Below, piece after piece: positions 1-13,104 of a stretch of DNA of 25,000 nt. The notes beneath the pieces were generated by a model. That model was given only the letters and a program-made list of their open reading frames with translations, had not been told where the DNA came from and made no database searches. Each line of letters starts with the position of its first letter. Within the stretch, counting starts at the first letter, position 1. Where the stretch lies: positions 25,001-50,000 of the forward strand of contig SEYY01021261.1 in assembly GCA_009176605.1 (NCBI GenBank). Reading direction: 5' to 3'. Both the position numbers and the translations under genes were made by a program. The DNA comes from Armadillidium nasatum. Taxonomy: Eukaryota > Arthropoda > Malacostraca > Isopoda > Armadillidiidae.

Positions 1-7
1 AATTTAC

Positions 8-421
8 TCATCCAATGTAATATACCTCAGCGAGTAAACTAACTAACTCGCTACTGGATGCTGAAAGGCTGAGAACTGACGACTCGGCCACTTTACAATC
101 TACTCGCTGGCATGTAAACTCTCTCATAAGAATACCAAGAGGTGAAAACATAGAATAAACAGTATGAGTGAAGCGATAATCTGGAAATTTAATTTGAAAC
201 AAAATGTCTACATTTTTGTACATATTTGGAACCTCTTTCGTTTTGATATTTAAATATTCTTCATTTTTAATGTTCGATTGCAAAAGATATTTTTCAAATA
301 TTTCCAAAAATTTAATAGTATCATTGCTATTCCATTTTGAAATTTTATTTAAAATACTAACTAGGCTTACCAAGTGAAGGAAACACATGAAACAAAGAAT
401 AAACACTGTGAGAAGACACAT
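8..421 (-). other. Open stretch with possible MADF/SANT-like segment
   Basis: 137 open codons on the minus strand. Residues ~29-62 read KWNSNDTIKFLEIFEKYLLQ then SNIKNEEYLNIKTKE. The spacing of aromatic and acidic residues recalls MADF/Myb-SANT-like domains of transposon-derived proteins (W..E.T..F...YE....WN....Y.N...R). The key Trp of the middle helix is absent. The first residues are hydrophobic. It may be a relic of a mobile element or chance; no product is assigned. Confidence 0.2.
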
Positions 422-505
422 TACTCATTCTCAGCGAGCTTACTAGTCCAGTGCAGTCAATTGCAAACTCGCTACTCGCTCTCTTTTAAACTCGCCCAAT
501 GTAAT
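11..505. repeat. Repeated ACTCGC/CCAATGTAAT motifs
   Basis: CCAATGTAAT occurs at about 13 and 496. TCAGCGAG...ACTCGCTACT occurs near 29-55 and again near 432-475. Further ACTCGC copies lie at 101 and 490. The paired order suggests a degenerate direct duplication or the ends of an unrecognised element. Confidence 0.35.
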
Positions 506-569
506 CGAACCTTAAACAGGGATGGAACTATAAGCCAATTACCTAAATACTCATAGTTTTAAAAAAAAA

Positions 570-724
<155 letters not shown>

Positions 725-893
725 AAATTTCCCTACAAACTTTTTAAGTCTGAATAATTAATTTATTGAGTAGAATGCCACATTTTTTCAGACTTAATGG
801 TAAATGTAGTGCCAAAGGTCAAAGTATTCTCCCATGAGTGCCAAAGGTTTCTCAAGTAAACACTTTTAAAAATAAAATGTTTTGTAAAAAAAA

Positions 894-1047
<154 letters not shown>

Positions 1048-1199
1048 GAAGAGTATATTTATTTAGGTAAATACAATATAATTTTCTTCTTTCTTAATAA
1101 ATATTAAACATTTTTTCTTTTTCTTTATCAATGACAACTTTTATTTTTAAAAAAATTAAAATTGACAACTGGAATAAAGTTGAAAATCATTTTAAAAGT

Positions 1200-1650
1200 A
1201 CGTAAACAGAAGAAGAAAATAGAATGGAAAGGAAATGAAACGTCGAATAAAAAGTAGAACAAAAGTTGGGGACAAGATAGAACCCTGAGTAAATCCCATA
1301 CTGATAGATTTTAGAAGTGAACGTTTGGTCCCCAAATAAGCTGCCAAAGACAACATGAAAGGAAATCAGAAATAAGAGTAGGTATCGGAAGAGAGAAGTT
1401 TAGAAATAAAAGCTTTGTGACAAACTTTATTGACAGCTATTTATACGTCTAGCACCACAGCAGTTCAGTGAAATGATGAAGACAAAGTAAAAAGACACTG
1501 AACGAAAGGAAAGTTTATTAATCGAATGCTCCTTTTGATAACCACACTGGCGATCAGGGTTAAAATTAGAAGAATTAAGATGTTTCTAAATTTTCCTGTC
1601 GATACAAGTACGAAATTAGGTAGCATACATGGATTTAAGGTACATGATGA
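1200..1650 (-). pseudogene. Decayed LINE reverse transcriptase fragment
   Basis: Reading the minus strand across frames gives, in order: KHLNSSNFNPDRQCGYQKEH (1524-1600; compare LxSDRQYGFRKGRS in Jockey-like elements); AVVLDV, then NKVCHKAFISKLLSS (1388-1460; compare ALDISKAFDxVWHKALLSKL); and SISMGFTQGSILSPTFVLLF (1245-1300; compare the NAGVPQGSVLSPTLFLLFIN box). Stops and shifts lie between these blocks, and the catalytic FADD region was not found. This is an old Jockey/CR1-like copy, different from the LINE at 6.3 kb. Confidence 0.75.
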
Positions 1651-2173
1651 AGATCATGGGGTAAAAAATGAATTTAAATATTCTTGGCAAGAGTAGAAAA
1701 AGTGAATAATTGTTGTGAGAAAGTATATCTTTAGTAAAAGTGAATGCCTCTAGTATGTTTGAATAATGCTTTGTGAGGTAAAATATTGTAATGGGAAAGA
1801 TGTTTTAAAATATTATGACACGACATGAGGAGTGAAAATATATGATTTTACTGCAGTTATGAGACCGTTATTAAAAATGCACTGAAAATTTTGGAAAATA
1901 GTTGGAAACCGTTCGTTACAGAATCAAACTAAATTAAAACCGCATCATATTGCCATCAATTCTTGTAAACTATGATGCGTTGTCATAGAAATATGATGCT
2001 ACAAGTAAAAAAGGAAATGTAATACATGATGGATATACGTTCATACATTGAAGATATGAAAGTTGTAAACAAAAAATATAAAATATATCAGAAAAATAGG
2101 TTGGTGCCTCATAAAACATCTTTTGATATTGGTGTAGTAATTTTTATTCGATGATAGGGATGTAATGGAGACA
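1651..2173. other. Non-coding, AT-rich
   Basis: No frame or family recognised. An imperfect ~11-bp stem (CGCATCATA/TATGATGCG) lies at about 1941-1980. Confidence 0.6.
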
Positions 2174-2242
2174 AATGCTTTGATTCCTTAATAATGAAGT
2201 ATTACAGCTGTTAATACTTTATGATTAAGGAATCAAAGCATT
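2174..2242. repeat. Long hairpin, 31-bp arms
   Basis: The left arm starts AATGCTTTGATTCCTTAAT and the right arm ends ATTAAGGAATCAAAGCATT. The arms are 31 bp with two mismatches, and the centre is CAGCTGT. It could be a small foldback or MITE relic, or could give a hairpin RNA if transcribed. I see no target-site duplication. Confidence 0.8.
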
Positions 2243-2708
2243 ATGGTTGCGTGTGTCAACGTGTTTTTATATTATTCGTGTTTCAGCGTCTTAGGCTCAA
2301 AAAAAATTTCCAAATAAAAAGTTAAACTAATTTGAAAATTAAAACTTGTCAAATAAAAATTCGTGAAACCCAAAAAAAAGGAAAATAAAAATAAAATATT
2401 TTTTTAATCGAAAATAAAAATTTTTAAAAATTTCAAATAAAAATTATTAAATAAGTTTTAAAATTTGTAAAGGAATTAAATGTTAAAAAGAATAAAATTA
2501 CAAAAGAGCAGTTGTCGTATACCTATGGATGAAGTCAGCAACTTGTTTTCTAAAGTTCTCACACAGATGTTGACGTCATTCTTTGACTGTTTGACGAAGA
2601 AAAATACATCTAAGTACAGAGAGGCTTTGTAATATGTAGTATATATATGGTAAGTGAAAGGAACAAGAGTCGGATAAAAATATAGAATCACATGGTAAAT
2701 GCATGAAT
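2243..2708. other. Non-coding, A-rich relic
   Basis: AAATAAAA-rich stretch (2300-2500) followed by ATTACAAAAGAG and TTGACGTCATTC. The same order of pieces recurs near 4.4-4.8 kb and 10.4-10.8 kb, suggesting three old copies of one repeat. Confidence 0.4.
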
Positions 2709-3195
2709 TTATTCCTTAATACGGAGTGTGACAACCTTTCTCATTTTTAGATGCCTGAATTGTTCTAGGAATTGACAAATAAAAGTCCTGGATGGTGAAT
2801 GATAGTGAGGTAAGTTATGCCATTCCTCAAGAAAAATTATACCAAGCTCCTGTAAGGATGCTGATGGTGATAGCGATCCCGAAACCTGTTCTCTATTACT
2901 GACCAAAGGGGCTCTTTAATATTAAAGTTCGTAAGTCTTTAAGAGCCAGGTACAGGGTTAGGGGACATGGAAAATGTGAAACTTTATCTGCATGCTCATC
3001 AAACAATGACAGGACAACATGAACTGGAGTCCAGTCATCTTTATAAATTGCGCAACCCAGAAAAAACAATGTCTGCACCATTGGATGAATTCGGTAAACC
3101 AAGCGTTATGCATAATCCATGGCAGTTACGTTTTCGTTTATGGTGATAATGGGACCTACAGAATACCATGATATGATTTTTCAAACCATGATGCT
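2709..3195 (-). pseudogene. Decayed Tc1-like transposase, DDE-domain half
   Basis: On the minus strand the frames give GPIITINENVTAMDYA (about 3110-3160) and then VYRIHPMVQTLFFLGCAIYK. After these come DDWTPVHVV, EHADKVSHFPCP (2950-3060), and, after a frame change, VSNREQVSGS and SLQELGIIFLEEWHNLP (2790-2905). The order and wording match the C-terminal half of Tc1-family transposases (GPIITLNGRVTATDYA ... QDDNAPxHTA ... EHxDEVSHMxWP ... SLQELG..LEEEW). The SPDLNPIE block is scrambled, so it is inactive. Terminal repeats were not located. Confidence 0.72.
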
Positions 3196-3616
3196 CCACT
3201 TGTGGTCTATACTTGGGATGGTATTTACACGTTCACAGTATGAAGAACGACTCATTTGAAAGGGTTGTACTTCCATTGGTCTGCAATAAAATCTTTTTGA
3301 GTGCTGCACAAAACTTTCGTGCTAAAAGGGTTTGCAAGGTTTGTTTTCAACACAAAAATGACTTTTTCAGCTGTTGTCTTTCTTTCATTTATATAACTAG
3401 GATATTCCCCAATGCTTGTTTTTTGTCCCTGTCACTCAATATATAATTATATCCACGCTGGTGTTTATCGAATGCTGTTTTCCCGGAAGCACAATATTTT
3501 TTATTTAAAAATCCTTATCTCAGGGTCGTTGCCTAATTCGAGGAGAGAACTTTTTTCAAGTAGTACATACCTAGGATCTGCACATGGGGTCGAACTGGCT
3601 CCCTCATTCACATCAT

Positions 3617-4140
3617 TTTGTGACGTCACATTAAAGAAAAACAAAGTTCAGATACAATTCACTTGCTTAAAATGCCATAAATTTTTATTTAATTAAGTAG
3701 ATGAAAAACATATGACATCACATACATGAAATTCCTTTTCAGACACTGTGAATACGTAATTATGATATTGGTAGATAATTGTATATAATAGAGTAGATGA
3801 AAGAGTTATTACATCGTTGAATGACGTCCCGTTAGTGATATTCGGTGTCAAGTAAACATGTTTATAATGCAATGTAAATACGGGAAATATGTAATCATAT
3901 AATATAATTTTATGTAGTACAATGCAATGGAAAGAATGACATCTTAGATGGACATCACAAACAAAAATCAGTTTCCAATACTGTGGATATGATATTAATA
4001 TAAAAGAATAAATTTATGTAATATATCGAATGAAGGTAATTTGACGTTTATACATAAAAATTAGATTTAAATACTGTGAACATATGTTTATTATGAAATA
4101 TATAAATTATGCTTAATTATAAATTCATATCATGCGTTGT
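3617..4140. repeat. Degenerate repeat with TGACGTCA-like cores
   Basis: Irregular units of roughly 90-140 bp share ATGACGTCACATACATAAAA, an ATACTGTGAA block and an AATTATGATAT-like block. Starts are near 3617, 3710, 3820, 3935 and 4040. Related units occur at about 4755-4850, 10145 and 10215. I estimated these by eye; the period is not exact. Confidence 0.45.
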
Positions 4141-4184
4141 TTCTAAAATTCTCGTGGGAAGTGATTATGCATTAGCATTATTGT

Positions 4185-4186
<2 letters not shown>

Positions 4187-4225
<39 letters not shown>

Positions 4226-4256
4226 GTGTGGTGTGTGTGTGTGTGTGTGTGTGTGT
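4187..4256. repeat. (GT)n microsatellite, interrupted
   Basis: About 70 bp of GT units broken once by TTGTGTGG. Confidence 0.97.
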
Positions 4257-4379
4257 TTGCGTATAATGTGGGTGCTTATATTTATGAGTTTTACGTGTTG
4301 TAGAGTTTTTAAAGCAAAAGATTCAAAACAAAAATATGAATATAAAAATTATAATGTGTGTAGGTGTGTTTAGTTTTGT

Positions 4380-5040
<661 letters not shown>

Positions 5041-5043
<3 letters not shown>

Positions 5044-5110
5044 ATTTTCGACAAGAAAAAACAACTTTTAAGATAATAAATCTTGCGCGTTAACTACTAA
5101 GCTATGGCTG
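5041..5110 (-). repeat. tRNA-like sequence, diverged mirror copy
   Basis: The reverse-strand counterpart of the unit at 5381-5450: CATAGCTTAGTAGTTAACGC for box A, then AAGATTTATTATCTT. Box B has decayed to a T-run. It is the more worn of the two copies. Confidence 0.5.
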
Positions 5111-5430
5111 TTCAAAAGGAAATCGCATTGAAACTGCTCATAATCTACAGTCATGACGTCAATCCCAAAGGACTCCCCTCACCCCAACTCAAGCAAAGGG
5201 CAACGTGGTCAAAAGTCGAATTCCTCACTCGCAGACAGTTATTATAATTTTAAAGTTTGCTATAACTCTCACAGACTTTTGACCTCGTTTCCCTTTGCTT
5301 GAGTTAAGGTCGGGTGAGTCCTTTGGGACTGACGACGTGACTGTAGATCATGAGCAGTTTCGATGCGATTTCCTCTTGAACTGCCATAGCCTAGTGGTTA
5401 AAGCGCAAGATTTACCATCTTAAAGGTTGT
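5061..5430. repeat. Inverted repeat of two tRNA-headed units
   Basis: The left arm (about 5061-5225) is the reverse complement of the right arm (about 5272-5430), with roughly one mismatch per ten bases and a ~46-bp spacer. Matching blocks include CAACTTTTAAGAT, AATCTTGCGCGTTAACTACT, TCAAAAGGAAATCGCATTGA and the CAAAGGACTC stretch. Each arm ends on its outer side in a tRNA-like sequence pointing outward. Confidence 0.85.
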
Positions 5431-5450
5431 TGGTTTGAATCCAATAGCAG
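5381..5450 (+). repeat. tRNA-like sequence (SINE head)
   Basis: 70 nt, tRNA length. Box A is TAGCCTAGTGGTTAAAGCGC and box B is GGTTTGAATCC. The acceptor ends CTGCCAT/ATAGCAG pair at six of seven positions. The anticodon stem AAGA/TCTT surrounds TTTACCA, which would put TAC at the anticodon. The T-stem pairs poorly and the 3' CCA context is lost, so it is probably a tRNA-derived SINE part. A (TC)n(TA)n tract follows within 10 bp. Confidence 0.6.
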
Positions 5451-5457
5451 ACATTAA

Positions 5458-7325
<1,868 letters not shown>

Positions 7326-7343
7326 TTGAAAGTAGGGGTGCAC

Positions 7344-7398
7344 CGATAAGCCAAGTGGCCGATTACCGATTAATTGGCCGATTACCGATTAATCGGCC
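7344..7398 (+). repeat. hAT left subterminal repeats
   Basis: Repeated GGCCGATTACCGATTAAT-type units just inside the left end. They contain the palindromic half-sites ATTAATCGG and CCGATTAAT. Such arrays are typical transposase-binding sites in hAT elements (family knowledge). Confidence 0.7.
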
Positions 7399-7639
7399 TT
7401 TCATCAATTACACCTAATAATTTAAATTAATACTGAGAAAAAGCAGTTATCAACATTATTATTTATAACTAATAACTATGCACGTTTTCTTTATTAATGT
7501 AAATCATTTTTATTGCTTACTTTTCAGATATATAAAAAAAAAAAAATTTAAAATTTTAAAGATAACTCTAGATTCTAGAATCTCGATTATAGAGATATAA
7601 ATAATTAAATATTAATTACACTTTATAACGAAAGCAGTA

Positions 7640-9566
7640 TGTCAACCAGTTATTGTTGGAAGTATTTTGATGTTCATCCTAAGGATAAACAGTAAATGTA
7701 TTTTTAAATTATGTAAAGCCACCATATCAAGAGGTGGCAAATCTGCAAAAAGTTATACAACGACAAATATGTTGAACCACATTAAGAAAATTCATTCAGA
7801 TGAAGCAAAAGCTGAAAAGGCAATATGATTGGTCACAGCCAAGTACTTCAGAAGCAAGTTGCAGCAACTATGAGCCTCCAAAAAAAGTTCAACCAACTAT
7901 ACAATCAGTTTTAGTAAAAGAGTAAAATTTGGAATATTAACGATCACAAGTCCCAAGAGATACATTATTTGATAGGAGAAATGATAGCTGTTGATATTCA
8001 ACCATATTCTTTAACATCTGACATTGGATTCCAAAGGCTTATTGCAAAACTCTGTCCTAATTACAGAATTCCATCAAGAAAATATTTCACAGACAAAATA
8101 ATCCCGGATATATTTATGAAAGTAAAAGCAAAAATTCAGACATCGCTCGATGAAATTAGCAGTCTTTCTTTGACCACAGACATTTGGACAGCTTCAACAA
8201 ATAATGCTCCATTTCTGAGTGTGACATGGCCATTGGCTTTCAGATGAGTTTGAACAATGTAGAGCTGTGCTTAGAGTTGTTCCTTTCCCTGGTTCACATA
8301 CAGCTGAAATAATAAGTGAACAACTACACATTGTTCTGAATGAGTATAAGATCTCCAACAAAATTTTTCTTGTACTACGAGTTTCCGCCGCAAATATGGT
8401 TGGTGGTATGAGGGAGTGTGGTGTACAGTCACTATCATGTTTCATACGCACATTGCAACTTTCAGTAAATGAATCAATATTTTCGCAAAAGGCTGTGAGC
8501 AATATAATTGCAAATTAGCAGAAAAATAGTATCACACTTTAATCATTCTTCATTAGCGATTAGCAAATTAACCGAAATCCAGGAGCAGCTTAAATTGGAC
8601 AAACATAAACTGATTCAAGATGTGTCTACTCGCTGGAATTCAACATATAATATGTTGAAAATAAATTTAGAACAGCTAAAAGCTCTTATAATGTATGCTG
8701 TTGACAATAACATTCCAACTTTATCAAGTTACCAATGGACAATTGTTGAAAAAGTTGTCCAGTTATTAAGTCCATTTGAAGACATCAGCAAAGAATCAAG
8801 TAACAGAACATCAACTATATCAATGATAATCCCTACAATATTAGCTCTCAGATTATTTCTATTAAAAGCTACCAAACATACTGGTGAATTTAGTGGAATT
8901 ATTTCAACTGTTGAAGAATTCAGTGCATCAACTGAAAAAAGATTTGCATCATACATAAATGAAAAATTTCTGTGCTTGGCTACTTTTCTCGATCCCAGAT
9001 TTAAATTGAAATTTCAAAAGGATGACATTAAAGAAGACACTATTAAGAAATGGGTTATGGATATTGTAGAACATCAATCTGAGATAAATTCTATTGATAG
9101 TCAAACAGGAGACAGCTCTTCTAATGATGATCAAGATAATGAAACTTATGAAAGTGTACCTAAAACTGTTTCCCTTTCAAAACTGTTAGATGATTTTGAG
9201 TCAAATAAGCCTATGAAAATAAATTCAGACTTAGACGTTGCAAGTACAACAGATGTGCAACCCAAACTCAAGAGGAGTAAATCTGTTACTCGTAGATGCG
9301 CAAAGGAACTGGATCAATATTTAACTCTACCAACACTTCAAAGAAGTGAAGACCCATTAATTTGGTTGAAAAAGACACGGGAGACTTTACCAATATTGAT
9401 CAATTTGGCTTCAAAATATCTATGCGCACCACCATCATCTGTTGATAGTGAAAGACTCTTTAGTACAGTTCTTTATGAACCTACATGGAATAGGCTGTTT
9501 CCTGAAAATGGGGAAACTCTTTTGTTTCTGCATTATAACTTAAGAGTATTGAACTTTAAATACTGA
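7640..9566 (+). pseudogene. hAT transposase (ZBED-like), frameshifted
   Basis: A cut-and-paste transposase in pieces. A degenerate BED-type zinc finger lies at about 7690-7805 (KLCKATISRGGKS...NHIKKIH), with Phe where the first Cys is expected. The RNase-H-like core starts at 7969-8247 with LTTDIWTA (first catalytic Asp), continues in another frame at 8267-8518, then in a third at 8508-9566. The second Asp site, usually TDNAANM, reads LRVSAANM here, so that Asp is lost. TRWNSTYNML and the C-terminal dimerisation region (KYLCAPPSSVDSERLFS ... NLRVLN) are present. It is therefore a non-autonomous remnant. Confidence 0.88.
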
Positions 9567-9935
9567 TGAGCTTGAGAGCTGAGATAGAAGACAACATGAA
9601 TTGAAGAGGCAACAGTATAAACAGAAAACAAGGAAAACTGCCAAAATTTAGTAGTATTTTTATGCAATTTGTATGTATGTATTTGTAGTATTTGTATTAA
9701 TAATGAGTCAATTATAATATGTTAATGTTTCATAATTTATGAATGATTTCTTAATTTAAAAAAAAAAAAAAAAAAAAGGCAAAAGCCATAATAGCAGCCA
9801 GGCACAAAATGACTAAACAATTTTGAAAATTATATTGGTATTGTTATTTGTTACTGTGTCGAAGCTATCTGATGATTAACTTGGTAGTTATAAAATATTC
9901 TTGTAAAGGTTGGTTTGTTCTGGTAAAGGATTTAA

Positions 9936-10024
9936 GTAATCGGCCGATTAATCATGTGAAAAGCCGATTACCGATTAATCGGTAATATGGCCGATTACCG
10001 ATTATCTGCCGATTAATCGGTGCA
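9936..10024 (-). repeat. hAT right subterminal repeats
   Basis: At least five CCGATTAATCGG or CCGATTACCGATTA units lie in the last 95 bp, facing the left cluster. The right cluster is longer and denser than the left. Confidence 0.7.
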
Positions 10025-10144
10025 TCCTTAGTTGAAAGGTAAGAATGGGTATGATTGTAAGAGAATTGTGGCGGGCACCACCAAACGAAAGTGGGAAAGG
10101 TGATAGTGAAATAAATAAATAAATAAAATATATATATAATCATA

Positions 10145-11330
10145 GAATCACGTCACATAAATAAAATCATTTTTGAGTTTTGTTAAGAAGTAATTATTAT
10201 AAAAAGGAAAGGAATATGACGTCGTAGAATAACTTTACATATTTTATTTGTATCAAAATACAGTAAATATATGAAAATAATCTTTATTATGGGTAAGTAT
10301 ATGTGTTATTCTGGGAACATAGGAAAATAGAGACATTTAGAAGCCACAAGGGCCTATCGAGACTGTATGTGTATGTTTGTGTTTTATGAGCAAAAATGAA
10401 TAAAAAAAATAATAAAGTTTAAATTAAGAATAAAAAGAAAAAGGAAAAGGAAAAATATGGGATTAAAATGTTAAAAATGAAAAGAAGGAGAAAGAAAAAT
10501 TGAAAATAAAATTGTAAAAATAAAAAAAATAAAATTATGAAAGGAAAAAAAAAAAAAATGAAATATAAAAAAAGCAAAATAAATTTAAAAATGGAAAAAA
10601 AATTTTAAAATATTTAAAAAATAAAATAAAAATAAAAAATTTTTTTTTATCTTACACTTTAGAAAGAGAAATCAAATTAAAATTGAAAAACTAAGCGAAT
10701 AAAATAATTTTAAAAGCGTCACATTAAAAATAAAGTGAGGTGAAATTACAAGATCTGGATTTGATATAAAATAAATCTAATTAAGAAGGAAAAAAATTAA
10801 AAATCAGAAAAAGATTTAAAATAAATTAAAAAAGGAAAAAATAAAAAAATAAATACTTCAAATAAAAAGAGACTTTAAGTTGCATTATAAAAATAATCAA
10901 ATTAAAATAGAAAGAATAAATGCAGAATGAAATAATTTTTGATTCACTTTAATTAAAAGAAATTGAGATTCCATTTTCAAAGCTATATGTGGCATAATAA
11001 AATCTAGAAAATTGGTTTCAAGAACCATGATTCATTATATGGTTTAATGTTAGGTATTCATATAGTCTGTGCTGGAATATTCATTGCGCGTGAGTTCGCT
11101 CTTCGGTTTCGCTTCTGGTGAATCCATCGAGGACTCGGGACTTACTCTTGCGAATTCTGATTCTGACACCGAATCCAGATGTTAGATTCAGAGTCATGTA
11201 ATGATGACATCATGTCAGTGAAGAAGCTCAGTTATTATGTTAATATATTAAATTATAATAACGTTATAATGAACTGTAATACATTAAAAGAATATTACAA
11301 AAGCAGGACTTATATTGCACAATTTCTTTT
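10145..11330. other. Non-coding, A-rich repeat relic
   Basis: Two TGACGTC-containing units (10150, 10218), a GTGTATGTTTGTG run, then ~500 bp of AATAAAA-rich DNA, and GAAATTACAAGATCTGG near 10742. This is the same succession as at 3.6-4.7 kb. No coding sequence is recognised. The 11085-11180 part is less AT-rich (TTCGCTCTTCGGTTTCGCTT) but unassigned. Confidence 0.45.
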
Positions 11331-11339
11331 TTGAACAAA

Positions 11340-11412
11340 TATCCTCGATGGTCTGGTGACTAAAACGACAAACTCGTACCAGAGAGTTTTGATTTAGAAT
11401 CCTTTTCCGGAA
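11340..11412 (+). repeat. tRNA-like fragment (SINE relic)
   Basis: GATGGTCTGGTGACTAAAAC resembles box A. CTCGTACCAGAG forms a short anticodon-type stem, and GATTTAGAATCC resembles box B. It shares the TACCA loop text with the other two tRNA-like pieces in the window. Confidence 0.4.
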
Positions 11413-11939
11413 TAACATAGGTTCGTATCTTGTTTTAATTATGAAAATGAATGAATATTTGCTCAATAGATGGCACTCCATTGTTATGATGATATAATAT
11501 ACAAGAAGCATGAAGAAAAAGTCCAAATGGAGGCGAAGAAATGCGTGATAAAACTCCACGATTGCTGCTTCGGCAACACTGTCTGATGACGTCATCAGGG
11601 ACACAGATCCATCACGTTACAGCGTTATGGGGTCTCTGAAAAATAGTGCCCAGAAGTTGTGTGTACTTTTGCACTTACGCTCACACGTACGTGAGTGCGT
11701 TCGTGTGTACATTAGAGCATAAGTGTGTGATGTCAGTGCCAAGGGTGCATTGCATGTTGCAATGTTACATTACAAGAGTATTACACCCTTAGCGCCAGTT
11801 GACACTGGCTACTACTGCCTGAAAATTAGGGGAGAGGAGAGTGTCATGGAGAAAGCGTTAAGGGCATAAAGGGTTTTAAAAAAATGTTCTTGAAAGAATG
11901 AAGAGCTAGAATAAACTATAAAAATTAAGAAAAATGCAA
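11413..11939. other. Non-coding, less AT-rich
   Basis: Contains the palindromes ATGACGTCAT (about 11585) and CACGTACGTG (about 11686). Reads as intergenic; no coding sequence is recognised. Confidence 0.4.
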
Positions 11940-12438
11940 TTAAAGAGACTGAAAATATAAAGTCATCGTACTCTGAAGTACTTTAAAATCAAGATCCTTA
12001 ATGCGAGTAGACGAAATCCTGCTTGTTCTAAGGAAAGGGGCAAAATGTTCAGAAGGACGCAAAAGAGTATCAGTTTGAAACAGTGAATATCCAGAGTCAT
12101 TGGGTATACAAAACAAACTGAGAGGAATCACTGTCACGGAAAGCAACCAATCGTACTTACTGGTGGTCACAGTGGAATTTAAAGTCCCATGGGAAGATTC
12201 CTCAAGACAGTTGAGCATATGATTTTAGGTATAAGTACGAAACTGGTGAAAACCAGTCAAGCGTGAAAGATTTGAGAACTCATTCTAGAATTGGGTACTT
12301 TTATTCGTCACAATGTAAAGTGGCACTTCAAATCAAAAAATCCACTGTTTAAATGTGTACGAAACCGACCTTGCAAAAATGCTGAACATGAAAAAAAATG
12401 CTTCTACCCATTTAATGTCTTAATTATATGATTTTACA

Positions 12439-12460
12439 TTTCTACTGTCTTAACAGTAGA
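12439..12460. repeat. Short perfect hairpin in gypsy relic
   Basis: TTCTACTGT and ACAGTAGAA are 9-bp perfect arms with a 4-nt loop CTTA. It lies in the decayed integrase part and has no obvious role. Confidence 0.6.
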
Positions 12461-12759
12461 AGGATAACTAGAAATGGAAACAAGAGGAAAAGGACAAACA
12501 ATATGAACGTGGTTCGTTTCAAAGAGCTGAGATGGGATGTTCAACGGTTCCACAGGCGGCATGGCATGTCAGAGCACTTTGAATCCTGGTACTGGTAGCT
12601 CATGAACCTTTGAGCGGATGCCTCGATCCAAATTGGTCCTAAAGTAACTTGCATTAATTAATCTAAGAACCCCTTTTAACTCAGGATTGGATATGCATGA
12701 AGAATTTAAAAGAGACACCTCCTAATGGGGGGTAGCCATAAAAGGACTTGGATTAAATA

Positions 12760-13104
12760 TCAAACTTCACACCAGGCAGAAATACTGCCAGACTTTGAAA
12801 AATAAGGAAGGATCTTTTGATCAGTTTCCTGAAGGCCAGCAATGTAGGGAAGGCCAACTGGATCCAGAGAATTAGCTGAGACAAACCAAGAGAGAGCGTC
12901 AGCAATAACGTTGTCAGAGCCCTTAAGGCATTCCACATATGACGTATACTCTAATATTATGGATGCATGACGCTGCTGACGATCAATCTTAGCTGGAGTC
13001 CGTTTGTAAAAGGCAACTACAAAAGGTTTGTTTTCTCTACACAAGATGACGTCACCACCCTCTAAGAAGGGTTTGCAATGGAGCACAAATAAATAGACAG
13101 ACAA
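12760..13104 (-). pseudogene. Ty3/gypsy RNase H segment, open stretch
   Basis: This is the best-preserved piece of the gypsy relic. It begins with the LRPFLEGGDVIL-like connection, followed by ENKPFVVAFYKRTPAKIDRQ, QRHASIILEYTSYVECLKGS and DNVIADALSWF. The DNVxADALSR block is diagnostic of Ty3/gypsy RNase H. Other parts of the element lie on both sides in other frames. Confidence 0.8.

Larger units (their letters stand above)
7333..10030 (+). mobile_element. hAT-family DNA transposon, nearly full length, inactive
   Basis: A 2,698-bp element flanked by an exact 8-bp duplication GTTGAAAG (7325-7332 and 10031-10038), the length typical of hAT transposons. The ends are inverted: left TAGGGGTGCACCGAT and right (reversed) TAAGGATGCACCGAT, with 2 mismatches. 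Subterminal CCGATTAATCGG-type repeats follow on both sides. The transposase is broken. It inserted into the LINE described here. Confidence 0.92.

Noticed and set aside
3213..3696. Two plus-strand frames of 77 and 94 codons
   Set aside because: No recognisable motif, overlapping frames, next to a decayed transposon and a degenerate repeat; likely chance.
5381..5450. A functional tRNA gene
   Set aside because: Box A and box B are present, but the T-arm does not pair and a mirrored, more decayed copy lies nearby, pointing to a SINE or composite repeat.
7333..10030. Repeated CCGATTAATCGG words as a CRISPR-like array
   Set aside because: They are subterminal hAT repeats confined to the two ends, with no unique spacers and in a eukaryotic context.
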